DNA of 64,000 nucleotides from Heligmosomoides polygyrus polygyrus (Eukaryota; Nematoda; Chromadorea; Rhabditida; Heligmosomidae). The position numbers were made by a program, and so were the translations under genes. The notes beneath the pieces were generated by a model. It had not been told where the DNA came from. It made no database searches and saw nothing but the letters and a program-made list of their open reading frames with translations. The DNA lies in contig OX377201.1 in assembly GCA_947396885.1 (NCBI GenBank), positions 8,418,934 to 8,482,933 of the forward strand, given 5' to 3'. Of the stretch, positions 10,915 to 21,426 are shown piece after piece (the stretch's first letter is position 1; every line of letters begins with the position of its first letter).

Positions 10915-12200
10915 TCCCGGTGATCATCGAGTTATTCGAACGAGCACCAGCAACGTCTCCATTTGTCCTTGTCGCTTGACAGAGTGCTCCAATGGATCCT
11001 CCTCGCCGGGCGGACACGAAGAGCGTCATATCGTTCGTTCAGGGCTTCCGCGAAGAAGTCCGACCAGTGCGTTGGTGGGCATCCTGGTATTCTCTTGACA
11101 TCTCGCGGAATCCAGTCAGTGACGGCTCTCGTCCAGTGGGTGTCTGCGAATCGCATTACGTGGCCGGCCCACCTAATTTTCGACGACTTCGCCCATGCGA
11201 CAGCGTCCCTGATCTTCGAACGTCGGCGAAGTCGTGTCACTCCAAGCATCGCGCTCTCCATTCCACGCTGCGCGTCGCTGATCACGTGTTCATCCCGCTT
11301 CCGTATAGCGCAGGTCTGAGGCGTATGTTAGGGCAGGAAGAGCAGTGGAATCGAATAAGCTAGCATGGAGTCGGACGTTCTTCGTCTTCTTCACGATTTC
11401 ACGCTCTTTAAAAGCTCCCCAAACCACTCGTTTCTTCATACCCAGCTCCGGTGCTAGGCCGTTGCTCATGTTGACTTCGCGAACCAGATACACGTAGCTG
11501 GAGCTCTCGGAGATGTTCGTTCCGTTGAGCGAGAATGGGGCATCAGAAACTCGTCCGTTTCTCATGAACGTCGTCTTCGTAACATTCCGCTGCAGTCCAG
11601 AGTTCCCACATACACGATCGAAGTGGGCTAGCGTTCGCTCGGCCTGACCATGCTCGGTGTTATGAGCACGATGTCATCAGCAAACCTAAGATGGTCAGTT
11701 GCCGGCCGTTGACCTTACCTCCATGTCTTCCCATTCTAGTTCGCGCATGGCGTTTTCGAGGGTGGTGCTGAAGACCTTTGAGAATACGGTCTTTCCCTGC
11801 TCAACCCCTCTCTTCACGTCGATGATGACGTCGTTGTAGAGTGGAGAGATCTTGGTCGTGAATCCACGGTACAGCTCTCAAAGAACTCAGATGTACTGAG
11901 TAGGAACGCCCTGAGTGAGCAGGGCTTCGAGAACCGCTTCAGTCTCGACGGAGTCGATTGCCTTCTTCAGGTCGATGAACGTAAGGCATAGCTGCACGAT
12001 GACCTTCGTAATGGTGTGTATGTGGTCGATCGAGGCGAATCCTCTCCGAAATCCTGCTTGTTTGCACGACCGTCCTTCGTCCAGCGTACTGCTAACCCTA
12101 TTCAGGAGGAATCGAGTGAAGAGATTGTAGACTACGGACAGCAGTCAGATCGGGCGATTGTTGCCGATGTCGGGCATGTCTCCCTCCCCAGCAAATCGAA
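10915..12200 (-). pseudogene. 5'-truncated RTE LINE fragment inside hAT element 1
   Basis: The minus strand encodes, in broken frames, the second half of the same RTE family as 6470-16615: GNNRPI, FIDLKKAIDSVE, TPSMVRPSERTL after a decayed FADD region, VSDAPFSLNGTNISE, KTKNVRLHASLFDS, RRRSKIRDAVAWAKSSK, and a C-terminus ending RRCWCSFE near 10932. The FADD box is present in one frame (about 11665-11685). Sequence 5' of the RT fingers is absent, as expected from truncated reverse transcription or later deletion. It supplied part of the cargo of hAT element 1. Confidence 0.85.
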
Positions 12201-12821
12201 ATGTAATATGACATGTATGTATGAATAATAATAATAATATGATGGAAGGGGTATATGTTTGATCCTTATTAGATAATGTCTACGTATTTAAAGAAACACT
12301 TTCACCCAAAAGTTTTTGCGCTGACAGCCTCTTCAGTCGCACTCTCGTGTTGTTCTGTGAAATATCAAGCCAGTACCCAAAACATCTTTGGCCCGTGTTT
12401 GGTGCTCTATAAGTCCAGTCTCTTACGAGTGGGACCCCTAATCTAGCGAATCGTCTGTTTTGAGATTACACTTACATTTGGACTGTGAGCCTTAAACCGC
12501 TATATTTTAATATGAATGCAACAGGAAAAATTCATCATTTATAAGCCACTCCTATAAACGCTTGCAAGTTAAAACGCTGGTCCACGACCAATTTCTAGTC
12601 GTGCAAAAAGCATTTGCTACTGGACAAATAAATCTTCGGATTGAATAATTAGGTAGTATGATAATTGCGAAATTTTCTGTTTTCTGTTTTCTGATTTTTC
12701 TGTTTTCTGGCGTTTTTGGCCTTTCTGTTTTCTGATTTCTGTTTTCTGACGAAAGCGATTTTCTGTTTTCTGTTTTCTGGGAAAATTTTCAAAATTTCCG
12801 CCCATCCCTGGTGGGCGCCCT

Positions 12822-13343
12822 AGGCCGAGCTGCGCGGATGATGACGTCATCGAAAACCGATATTTTCGAAATTGGCCAAATTTCCTCGTGCAAACTTCGT
12901 CCAAAATCGTCTAGGGGTTATTTGGGGCGCTGATTACGAATCCGACGTCCGTTTTTGAAAATTCCGTCGACTTCGGTAGGTTTTGGATTTTCTTCTGGAT
13001 AATTGAGGGTGGTCGGGTCAGGATCGTCGATTTTGCTCAAAATTCGTATAGGGTCAGGAACTTATTCTGGGTGCCGAACACGATGCCGAAGTACATTTGG
13101 ACGATTACGGCAGAAGACCGCTCATACCGATAATTGAGGATGATCGGTGATCCTGACCCGACCACCTTCATACGGGAAGTAACCTGCTGAAGTCGGCGGA
13201 ATTTTCACAAACGAACTCCGGATTCGTAACCAGCGCCCCAAATAACCCCTAGATGATTTTGAATGAAGTTTGCACGAGGAACTTGGCCAATTTCGAAAAT
13301 ACCGGTTTCCCATGACGTCATCGTCGTGCAGCTCGGCGGCTGT
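12822..13343. repeat. Internal inverted repeat pair of the foldback element
   Basis: 12822-13045 (gccgagctgcgcgga...) is the inverse of 13125-13343 over about 220 bp with scattered differences, separated by roughly 80 bp. Each arm carries a block of type cgctgattacgaatcc...gtttttgaa, which is also found in hAT element 2 at 38330-38365 and 38455-38490. Confidence 0.85.
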
Positions 13344-13344
13344 G

Positions 13345-14569
13345 AGCAACGATGCTCACTCGCAGGCATGCGTGCGGTCGCGGCGCGGCACTGCTGTCTG
13401 GGTCTCCTCTAGAATTCACAGATATTTTGAAGTGACAACAAAGATTATCAAATGCAATTTCTATGGGTTTCATATTTTTTTATGCATACGACCTTTAGGC
13501 GCTGCAACTCTGAATCTAAGAACAAAGGTCCCTCTTTCTAAAATTTCCATAAGTAACTCATCATCACTCAGTTTTTGTTTTTCGATTCTTCTAATCACAT
13601 AACTTCCATCAGTTCCCTTCCCCACTCATTTGGCTTTGTTTAATACCACTCGATCCATGAGCTTTAACATACGCTCATTTTACTCCACTCTACCAAACCA
13701 CGCTTAGAGACCCTATTTTCCACTTTTGCTCCCGCACTGTATCCGTCGCAATGCACAGCTCCAGCGAGTTCGACCGAAACTCGTCCTCCTCAGCAGCGAG
13801 ACAGTGGAGGCTCCTCCCGAGGCGAGGCACGCGCGCGCGACCGCACGCGTCAAATTCAGTATCGCTGCCGCCACCCCAGCTCGGCCTAGAGCGCCCACGT
13901 CCTCGATATTGTCAAAAAATCGATTTTTTGAAATTGGTCGAGAGTGACACCATTCGATAGAGATTTTCGTTATGAACAAAACGGTGTTATTGGCATTGTC
14001 GGAAACCCAAATATGGGCGAGTAAGAGGGCAGGAAACTTCAACCACCAAGTCCGCCGCCCTAAAACGGCAGATGGAGTTAAGACAGTTTAGACAGCTGAG
14101 AAGTTCTGAGTCCGTAACCGTAAAGTACCTTAAGTGCTCTGTTCGCATACGCACATTTAGGCCGTTAGCTCTCCGCGTCTTCTCGCAGTGGTCCACCGAA
14201 TTCGGAAAAAAATGCGTCATGCAAGCCTCACCTGCATGTTCGCACCCCTATAACATTGGCCACTTCTACGCTAAACCATTCTGCTTTGGCGTGCTAGCAG
14301 ACCATTCGACTGTCTACAAGACCTACAAGCTGCACCCTGAAAGGTTCCAACTTGACAGAGCTATTGTGCTCCGAAGACGCCCGCGCGTGCAATTTAGCGC
14401 AACAACGGTAGATGTTCTCCGCACTGTTGCTCGCCCAGATTACAGTTTTCCCAGTCTAAATGACACCATTCAATTCACCATGAAAAGCTCTATCGAATGT
14501 TATCAAGCGTGGCCCAACTCGAAGACATCAATTTTTCGATGACGTCATCGTCCTCCGTCGCTGCCTCGA
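13345..14569. repeat. Foldback interior: diverged extra arm copy
   Basis: Positions 13895-14395 resemble 14565-15070 in the same orientation (shared blocks include aaaaaaatgcgtcatgcaag and ctttggcgtgctagcagacc). The start, 13873-13915, is the inverse of the left-arm junction around the hAT target site (cgaggacgtgggcgc...ctaggccgag). So a third, older arm copy sits inside the element. 13345-13870 has no recognisable content. Confidence 0.75.
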
Positions 14570-15779
14570 CCTCGATGCGAAATAGTCAAAAAGTTGATAT
14601 TTCCAAAATCGGGCGAAATTGATACCGTTCGATAGCGCTTTTCATGCTGAACGGAATGGTGATATTGCGAGTGTCGAAGATTCAAATCTGGGCGAGTAGG
14701 AGCGCAAGAAACTCTAACCGCTAGCTTTCGCCGCTCTAAAACGGCAGCTGAGGCCAAGGCAGTTCAGGCAGCTGAGGAGCTATGAGCATGTCTTCGTAAA
14801 GTACTTTAAGTAGTCTGTTCGCGTACGCATTTCAAGGCCGTTAACTCGCCGCGTCTTCTCGCAGTGGGCCACGGAATTCGGAAAAAAATGCGTCATGCAA
14901 GCCTCACCTGCATTTTCGCACCCCTATAACATTGCCCCCTCCTAAGCTAAACCATTCTGCTTTGGCGTGCTAGCAGACCGATCGACTGCCTACAAAATCT
15001 ACAAGCTGCAACCTGAAAGGTTCCAACTTGACAGAGCTATTGCGCTCCGAACACGCCCGCGCGTGCAATTTGCGAGCGGTCGCCCCCTCGATTGAAAGGT
15101 TCGATTCTGTATGCATTGTTCATGGCGCACTCCAAAGGCTTGCTGGACAGCCTTGGAGCTAATCCTGAGTGGGATGGCGGGGAATTTCTGATAACATTCT
15201 CCAAACGATCAATCTACAAGCTGTCCCCCTCGTTGAAAGGTTCGATTCTGTATGCATTGTTCACGGCGCACACCAAAGTTTCGCTGGGACAGATTGGAGC
15301 TAATCCTGAGTGGGATGGCGGGGAATTTCTGATAACATTCTCCAAACGGCTCGAAATAGTCTTGAAAACGTCGCGTTTCCCAGTAAGACAAGGTAAAAGC
15401 GCAATGGACATGCGTTCGCTCACTCGATTGATAGGATCGATTCTGCATGCATTGTGCACGGCGCACTCTCGGGGCATTCTTGGCCTGACAGAGCACTGGC
15501 GACGTACGCCATCTTTGAGATACCCCGAAAGCACGCATATCCTGGGAAATAAGCTGCTCTAATCGCCCGTCCAGCCAATTTTGGACCACCCACGGCGAAA
15601 ATACGGGTGTTCCGGTAAAGTTTTACACATGTTTGTGTCGACCTCGAAGAGGCGAATTGAATGGTACCAACCTTTATTCAAGAAACCTAAAACTGACGGA
15701 GTTATGAGCGTGCGACGCTTTGCGACGCTATGTTGGCGTTTTTTCGCCCACTTTTGACCGTGCGGCGCGAGCGGTATTG
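14570..15779. repeat. Right inverted arm of the foldback element
   Basis: Reverse complement of 8956-10166, nearly free of substitutions. It ends ...cgagcggtattg, followed by the second TA. Confidence 0.92.
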
Positions 15780-15781
15780 TA

Positions 15782-16614
15782 CATCATCTTCGCTTCGCTG
15801 ACGACATCGTGCTCATAACGCCGAGCATCAGTCAGGCGGAGCGAATGCTGGCCGACTTCGATCGTGTATGTGGGAACGTTGGACTGCAGCTGAATCTTAC
15901 GAAGACGATGTTCATGAGGAACGGATGGGTTTCTGATGCCCCATTCTCGCTCAACGGAACGAATATCTCCGAATGCTCCAGCTATGTGTATCTGGGTCGC
16001 GAAGTCAACATGGCCAACGACCTAGCACCAGAGCTGAGCAGGAGGAAAAGAGCGGCTTTGGGAGCTTTCAAGAGCGTCGAAGAAGTCGCGAAGAAGACGA
16101 AGAACGTCCGACTCCGTGCCCACCTATTCGACTCCACTGTTCTTCCTGCCCTAACATACGCCTCAGAGACCTGGGCTATACGAAAGCAGGATGAACACGC
16201 GATCAGCGTCGCGCAGCGTGGAATCGAGAGGACGATGCTCGGAGTGAAACGACTCACGCAAGTGAGAAAAGGCCTCCGGAGTTCCGAGCTTCGCCGACGC
16301 TCGAAGATCAGAGACGCTGTCGCATGGGCCAAGTTGTCGAAAATTAGGTGGGCCGGCCACGTAATGCGCTTCGCAGACATCCGCTGGACGAGAGCCATCA
16401 CCGACTGGATTCCGCGGGATGTCAAAAGAACACCAGGACGCCCACCAACGCGTTGTCGGATTTCTTCGTGAAAGCCCTGAACGACCGATATGACGCTCTT
16501 CGTGTCCCTCGAGCGAGGAGGATCCATTGGACCACTCTGGCACGCGACAGGGACGAATGGAGACGCTGCTGGCACCCGCACGAGCAATTCGATGATCAAC
16601 GGGACGACAGGTGA
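15782..16614 (+). pseudogene. RTE reverse transcriptase C-terminal half (after the insertion)
   Basis: One open frame starts immediately after the inserted element: HHLRFADDIVLITPS (catalytic FADD), QLNLTKTMFMRNG, NISECSSYVYLGREVN, LRAHLFDSTVLPALTYASE, RWAGHVMRF and PRDVKRTPGRPPTR, then a frame shift near 16455 to a C-terminal stretch ending WRRCWHPHEQFDDQ. This is the rest of the enzyme begun at 8300. It is more intact than the upstream half, with one frame break. It is not functional here, because it is separated from the RT fingers by 6.8 kb. Confidence 0.9.
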
Positions 16615-16639
16615 TACCTATAGCACTTCTATCGCCAGT

Positions 16640-16760
16640 GCAAGGCCCGTATCTCCAAACGCTGTTGAAAAAGTAGGAGCAGCTCTTAAGAAGATGAAAA
16701 CTGGAAAGAAAATTCTAGAAGTAGAATTCTGGAATAGAACGTTGAATATTTCAATGTCTT
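16640..16760 (+). pseudogene. Small RT-linker fragment resembling the second RTE family
   Basis: Translation gives SPNAVEKVGAALKKMKTGKK, similar to the ETEAALRKMKSGKATGPDD segment of the RTE LINE at 40890-44110. Only about 30 residues are recognisable, so this is a tentative fragment. Confidence 0.35.
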
Positions 16761-17230
16761 GTGTACTCTCATAATGCGTTCTTGTGAAGCAATAAACTTC
16801 ACGAACTCCAAGAAACTCTCGTGTCAACCTTTTCGTGAAGACATTGAATGCTCTCTGCCTTCCTAGTTGATCCTGTACCCTCATCCTTTTTCCTTGCAGC
16901 ACTATGTGTGGCTCAATTCCAGGCCAATTTTTGAACAAAATACAAAGGTAAGTGTCATAAAAACCAACAGCGCAGCACCTATCGTTTCATTACAGGACTC
17001 AAAAATCTACAAATAAGTACTCTATAACAACTTACCTCACGAAACATTATACTTCAGTAATGCTTTGCTAATTGCTTATCTAAATTGAATTGATGGTTCT
17101 GACATGTTTTTATTGCTTCAAAGTATTCAAAACCAGTTTTAAACGTGAAAGGTCTTGAATATAGTTCATCTCGGTATATGGATGAGTGCTGATTGGTCCC
17201 ACGAGGTGTGGATGTTGCGTTAGATCAAAC
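16761..17230. other. Stretch with no recognisable gene
   Basis: No coding, RNA or repeat signature was recognised. Confidence 0.4.
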
Positions 17231-17231
17231 G

Positions 17232-17345
17232 GCGCCGGTGGTGTAAAGGCGTAGATCATTTCCGCCCGAACAGAGGGAGGTACGGGTTCGAGTCTCGTCC
17301 GGCGTTAGAAGTTTTGATCGGAACAAAACATCGTTATGACAGAAT
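17232..17345 (+). mobile_element. tRNA-derived SINE, copy 1
   Basis: 17232-17305 is 74 nt with tRNA-like ends. GCGCCGG pairs with CCGGCGT as a 7-bp acceptor, a box A (TGGTGTAAAGG) and box B (GGTTCGAGTC) are present, and the T arm is acggg-ttcgagt-ctcgt. The D and anticodon arms do not fold, so it is not a tRNA gene. A tail, agaagttttgatcggaacaa, follows, and the same tail follows the tRNA-like parts at 44640 and 48012. A SINE family transcribed by RNA polymerase III is the best reading. Confidence 0.65.
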
Positions 17346-17640
17346 ATGGTTTGTTTGATTTCTAGTGGTTAGAGTGACTTTTGTTTTACCATCCCTAATG
17401 CGCAACTGCCTTACTCTAAACCACTGTTTCACAATAATTCTCTTAATACTGGGTCTGTGGGACAACAGAGGCAGGTAAGGGAATATGTGTTTCACTACAG
17501 CACGCGGAGCACAACTATACAAGGAAGAATCACCACGAGCAACAAATCAATATCGCTGATGAGGTAAAATCTAAGGACACCAACGAAGTCGCTGAAGTGG
17601 ACACCCTATGTCATATAAACGCATTAGAGTTGGTAACTTG
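17346..17640. other. Stretch with no recognisable gene
   Basis: Nothing was recognised. Confidence 0.4.
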
Positions 17641-17644
17641 CCCT

Positions 17645-17952
17645 TTATCTGCATAACGTCGTCTTCTTCAATGATAGAGGCAACTGACAGCCTTTTATAC
17701 TGCTTAGCAATGTCTTAGTTGCCCTCTGTAACCGAGTTGAATTTCCAGCTTTTGTAATCACACCGTGCATTTCCAAATCAACGGCATACATTTTCGTGGA
17801 TATTCTAAACTCGACAGGCTGAGCCAATTCAGCAGAGGTGCTCCACTTATGGAAGGCTTTATTTCAGACAATGATTGACCTAGATTGATTTTAACCTTCT
17901 TACCAGATAGGTCTTCAGCCATCACTTTTTCGATAAATGCATGAAACTTCAA
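17645..17952 (-). pseudogene. Broken coding fragment of unknown family
   Basis: Two overlapping minus-strand frames read as one protein if shifted: EDLSGKKVKINLGQSLSEIK then AQPVEFRISTKMYAVDLEMH. The residue composition looks protein-like (mixed charged and hydrophobic, not repeat-derived). I do not recognise the family, and no splice sites link it to anything. It may be a decayed exon or part of an unidentified transposon. Confidence 0.3.
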
Positions 17953-17959
17953 TTATCTT

Positions 17960-19640
17960 CAATTATCTTGAATAATAATCTTTATGAGACACTCGATTAA
18001 ACGCTTTAACAAAACAGAAGTGTTCGATATAACAGCACCATTTCTTATCGACTGAATTATTCCGATCACGTTTGCTTTCCTCACTCATTCGTTCGCTGAA
18101 GAACCGCTGAGGAAAGAAGACTGAAGCAGGACGACGTAAAGCGCAACAAAGGTGGAGCCGTTAGTGTTTTGGTAAAAAATATAGGCCTACTGGAGTACCC
18201 CTCCCAGGGGCACGAGAAAGTCTCAAGTAGATACGGTAGTAAACAATGTGCTTGTTAATGAATACAACCATATACCCCAGATACCCCAGATGCTTTCACT
18301 CTTTAGTCACTTCTTTATCTTTCCTCACACTTATATCACATGAGTTTTTACCTCCAAACATGTTTTATTGCTTGTCGGTTAGGCTAACTCATATGGAAGT
18401 TTCATCCTATGGAAGCTCCTATGGAGGCTCCTATGGAAGTTCGGATCTAAGGCTGGACTCCTAGGTGCCTCCTTATTTATTTATTTATTTATGCACAATA
18501 ATGTGCGCTAAAACAGTGAGTGTTACCAGGCAACAAAAAAAAAACAAAAAAACCTAATACTATGAAGAAAAAACACATGAACGAAGAAAAGAAGAAAAAA
18601 ACGAAACAAACATATGAAGGACAAAGCAAAACAACAATCAAGCTGAGACGTTGGCAAACAAATGTTCAGAAGCGGCAAGAAATGAGAATAAGAAGACTCA
18701 GCTGCTGTTCACTTTTTTGTTATTGACTATTGGTTTGAAGTCATATAGCGGCAAGTAACGCTGGGGATAGAGCCATTCCTCATGAGCAAGGGTGTGTGCA
18801 TCTGTGATGGGCCATATGAAGAAGTCTAACAACGTCAAAAAAAACTGGTATTGGTTAGCCGAAGAGTAGTCCTGCATTTTCTATATAATAGAAGAAATAA
18901 TCTGCAAAGCCACTAAAAGACGTGAAAAAAAAAACATATTCTTATGTTAAAATTCAGAACTCACCGTAGAGTAATCATGATCATGACCTATAAAATACGC
19001 TAAGTCTATGACCTTCTAAGCTAACGATTCCAGGGCGGGCCCTTCAAAGGCCTCTTTAAACTGATACGCACCCCTGGCGCTGCATAGGAGGGAGGTGCGC
19101 ATGTTGATGTATATTGATACGGTGAGTGGAGGTTCTAGAGGTGAAAAAAATGAGATGTAGTTAAAATTCAAAAAAATAATAAAAAAATTGCAATAAGGAC
19201 TACTCTTAAGCAAAGCAACACATAACTTAAACGCGAGAAACGATCAGACAGAGTAAGAGAACACAAGGATTATGTTAGGTAGGTATCCCCTATACTTAAA
19301 AATCCAAAACAAGGCAAGTGAACTAAAGCTAAGGAAATTCCCTTGAGACAAGAGCTCAGAGATTGCAGTTTAAGTAAGCAGTGAACAGAGCGAAAGTTAA
19401 GTTTTCAGTTAGGTGAAGAACTGGAAATCTGTTTGCCAATATTGACAACAAAACAGGTTTTGTATGAATGCCATCCTATGAGTAGAACACGAAACTGCTC
19501 GCAAAGCGTAGTAGGAGTGTAGCCATCCTCGTTTACGATTGGTTGAAGTTGAGCTTAAGCCATAAGAGGAATCTGTGAAGTCTTCTGTAACCACCTTCTG
19601 TAAATAGAAAGAATTCAAACCAAATTTTTTTAAATTTAAA
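17960..19640. other. Long A/T-rich stretch without recognisable genes
   Basis: It contains a short run of the near-repeat tcctatggaagc/ggctcctatgg (18408-18440), an A-rich tract (18533-18620) and a 46-bp palindrome-like piece, 19031-19076. That piece starts cagggcgggc and ends gcacccctg, resembling hAT-type ends without a target duplication. Confidence 0.4.
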
Positions 19641-20290
19641 TTTTCAATTAAGACAAATCTGAAATTTTTAAAACAGATAAAAGGTCAAGCTTCTTTAATT
19701 TTGCTCGGAACACTGAGCTATTGGGCGAGTCAACTATATCAGGAGGCAACATCTGAATCAATTTCGAAACGCGAAAGAATAAATTATTGGAGACCTTGGA
19801 GTTCGGCTTACTATTTAGCTTGATGTTCTGTAGTGATAGCAAGCTAGTACGTCCTCTGCATGGCCTAAAAATCCAGTATTTACTCGGCTTCAATTTCGAT
19901 TCACCTTTGAGAATTTTGAAGCGAAACACTAAGTCACTAAATATGCGACGGTGGAACAGAGTGTTAAGCTTAAATATACTCAGCCTTTCTTTGTAAATCA
20001 GCATACTACAGGGATACTCAGAGTCCGGGAAACATTTATAAATCAAAATCTTGGTGAATGTCTGCTGGACCTTTTCAATTTTATTCTGAAGCTTTCTGGT
20101 GACAGGGCTCCAGATCTGGGATCCGTATTCTAAGACTGGGATAACGTAAGCTTTGTATAACTTAATCAGTATTTGAGGATTGTTGCAAGCAACGTCTCGG
20201 AACACTGAGCTATTGGGTGAGTCAACTATATCAGGAGGCAACATCTGAATCAATTTCGCAACGCGAAAGAAGAAATTATATGCTGCTCGA
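19640..20290 (-). pseudogene. C-terminal fragment of a CR1/Jockey-group LINE reverse transcriptase
   Basis: One minus-strand frame (19648-20325) contains ILIKLYKAYVIPVLEYGSQ IWSP, the post-thumb motif of CR1/Jockey-type LINEs (YKxYVxPxLEYGSxIWSP), then KIEKVQQTFTKIL, RRxxFxLxxLFHRRI-like helices and GRTSLLSL. A terminal segment, KLIQMLPPDIVDSPNSSVFR, occurs twice: at the end (19700-19790) and again at the N-terminal side (20197-20285). The two copies are about 95% alike in DNA. The fragment is therefore rearranged. It is not the same family as the LINE at 27920-31910. Confidence 0.7.
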
Positions 20291-20391
20291 AAGTGATTTT
20301 TCTCATCCAATCGGAATCGCGCCATAGCTATACTGAGTGCCTAACCGACCTCTGCACCGCTACACCACGATCAAGTTAATTGCATAAACTA
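20286..20391 (-). mobile_element. Possible tRNA-derived SINE head joined to LINE 3' sequence
   Basis: On the minus strand a box A (TGGTGTAGCGG) is followed about 40 nt later by gcgcgattccgattgga, a degenerate box B. The sequence then runs directly into the duplicated LINE tail segment. This is the architecture of a SINE that borrows a LINE 3' end. The call is tentative. Confidence 0.35.
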
Positions 20392-20468
20392 TTAGGTTGT
20401 AACGAAATAAATGGCACTGAACCGCTGTAAATTTAAACAGTCAATATCTCGGCTTGTAGGCAAGTTTA

Positions 20469-21011
20469 TTAATCGAGATAAAAACCTTCTGATTCTACAC
20501 ATCTTTGCCAACGTGACACAAGCTTTTTTATCCCAGTAGCATAAAAATCAGAAGTTCTGGAATTGACGAAATCTTCGAAGGCACTTTCGGCATCCTGTTG
20601 GTATTTGAATATTTTCCCTACCAAGAAGTCGCCAAGATGCTTGAAGAAATAGGTAGTCTGTTGGGGAGAGGTCGGGAGAAAACGGAGGATGTGGTAGAGT
20701 TTCAATGCTCAGCTCATTCAATTTCTGCAACGTCATTCGTGCTACATGGGGGCGAGCATTGTCGTGCAGAAGGAGAACTCGCCTTCGGTTTACCAAGGCC
20801 GGCCGGATATCCTTCAACTTTTTCATCATTTCTTCAATTTCAATGCAGTACTTCTCTGCCGTGATGGATTCACCGGGAGAGAGGAAGCTGGGGTGAATAA
20901 TTCCCAGCGAACACCACCACACTGTCACCATTACTTTCTTTTGGTGCAATTCCGGCTTCGCAAAAACCTTGGGGCTCTCATCGCTGTCCACCCACTGTGC
21001 CGATCGTCGCC
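20469..21011 (-). pseudogene. mariner transposase, C-terminal part
   Basis: This continues the N-terminal part across the LTR element. It contains SAQWVDSDESP, VTVWWCSLGIIH, VLLLHDNARPH (second catalytic Asp), then SPDLSPTDYLF (third Asp of the DD34D triad). A frameshift near 20640 moves the C-terminus (KHLGDFLVGKIF, SRWQRCVESEGFYLD) to another frame. All three catalytic Asp codons survive, but the frame breaks and the insertion inactivate it. Confidence 0.92.
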
Positions 21012-21015
21012 TGTT
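21012..21015. other. 4-bp target duplication tgtt of the LTR element, left
   Basis: tgtt is repeated at 25043-25046. Removing the element and one copy restores the mariner frame (...IMYDN then RRRSAQWVD). Confidence 0.85.
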
Positions 21016-21426
21016 TGTTATATCTTCCTTCCCTCAGGGTTTTATGTAACGAGTGTTCGTGTAGCGGCACCTGAGGGAGTCGGATATAAGCCTTTCCCGT
21101 CCCTATCATTTTACTCTATCGTGCAATTACATAACAAAACAGTTGAGGAATAACACAGTTTATCAATTATACGGATCGCGACATAGACAGACGGGGGACG
21201 GGAAAAGGAAGAGCCGAACCAGAGAAAACCAAAAAGAGAAGGCCGGCCAAGTGGCCAGGGCGTTGGTGTGTGTCGCTCTCTCTCTGTGAGTCGGTGGGCG
21301 GTGTTTTCTCTCCGGCCTCGCGCGGGTGGTCCGATAACAGATGGAGCTTATCGGCAGATGTCTAATCCGCTTGACCTTGGACCGCCGTTGTAATGTCCCC
21401 TGCCGTCGTTGTAATGTCCCCTTACA
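21016..21426 (-). repeat. 3' LTR
   Basis: 411 bp, matching 24633-25042. The inner edge carries a short tandem, cgttgtaatgtcccc (twice). Confidence 0.92.

Larger units (their letters stand above)
10177..12810. mobile_element. hAT-type element 1 with TTTTCTG subterminal repeats
   Basis: Its length is 2634 bp. The ends CAGGGGTGGGCGGAA and TTCCGCCCATCCCTG are inverted repeats, and an exact 8-bp duplication (gtgggcgc) flanks them, the hallmark of hAT transposition. About 120 bp inside each end is almost entirely built of TTTTCTG/TTCTGTTT units in inverted orientation (10188-10310 and 12665-12795). No hAT transposase (BED finger or hATC dimerisation region) is recognisable, and the interior contains an RTE fragment. 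It is therefore a non-autonomous element. It inserted into the foldback element just beyond the inner end of the left arm. Confidence 0.9.
8956..15779. mobile_element. 6.8-kb foldback transposon with 1.2-kb inverted arms and TA target duplication
   Basis: The element starts CAATACCGCTCGCGCC and ends with its exact inverse, flanked by TA on both sides. The arms (8956-10166 and 14570-15779) are colinear to within about two bases over 1.2 kb. A 381-nt stretch and a 321-nt stretch translate identically from both arms, so divergence is very low. Without the nested hAT insertion (10177-12818) the element is about 4.2 kb. Its interior holds a second inverted pair (12822-13045 with 13125-13343) and a diverged direct copy of the arm (13895-14395 resembles 14565-15070). 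I found no transposase. The TA duplication suggests mobilisation by a Tc1/mariner-type enzyme, but family assignment is open. Confidence 0.92.
6470..16615 (+). mobile_element. RTE-type LINE copy, split in two by a 6.8-kb foldback element
   Basis: The LINE occupies 6470-8955 and resumes at 15780-16615. It opens with the repeated taaaggataaagga start, followed by a GC-rich leader. Deleting 8956-15779 and one TA restores the reading frame through the Leu-His-His-Leu-Arg segment just before the FADD catalytic box, so the two halves were one element. The order is leader, apurinic-type endonuclease, linker (partly deleted), reverse transcriptase, C-terminal domain. The 3' end is taken at about 16615, where similarity to the second RTE fragment (10915-12200) stops. 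The copy is inactive because of three frame breaks upstream of the insertion. Confidence 0.88.

Noticed and set aside
17232..17305. tRNA gene on the plus strand
   Set aside because: Same reasons: no anticodon stem, and the shared SINE tail follows directly.
19031..19076. Complete mini hAT element
   Set aside because: The ends look hAT-like, but no 8-bp duplication is present and the piece is only 46 bp long.
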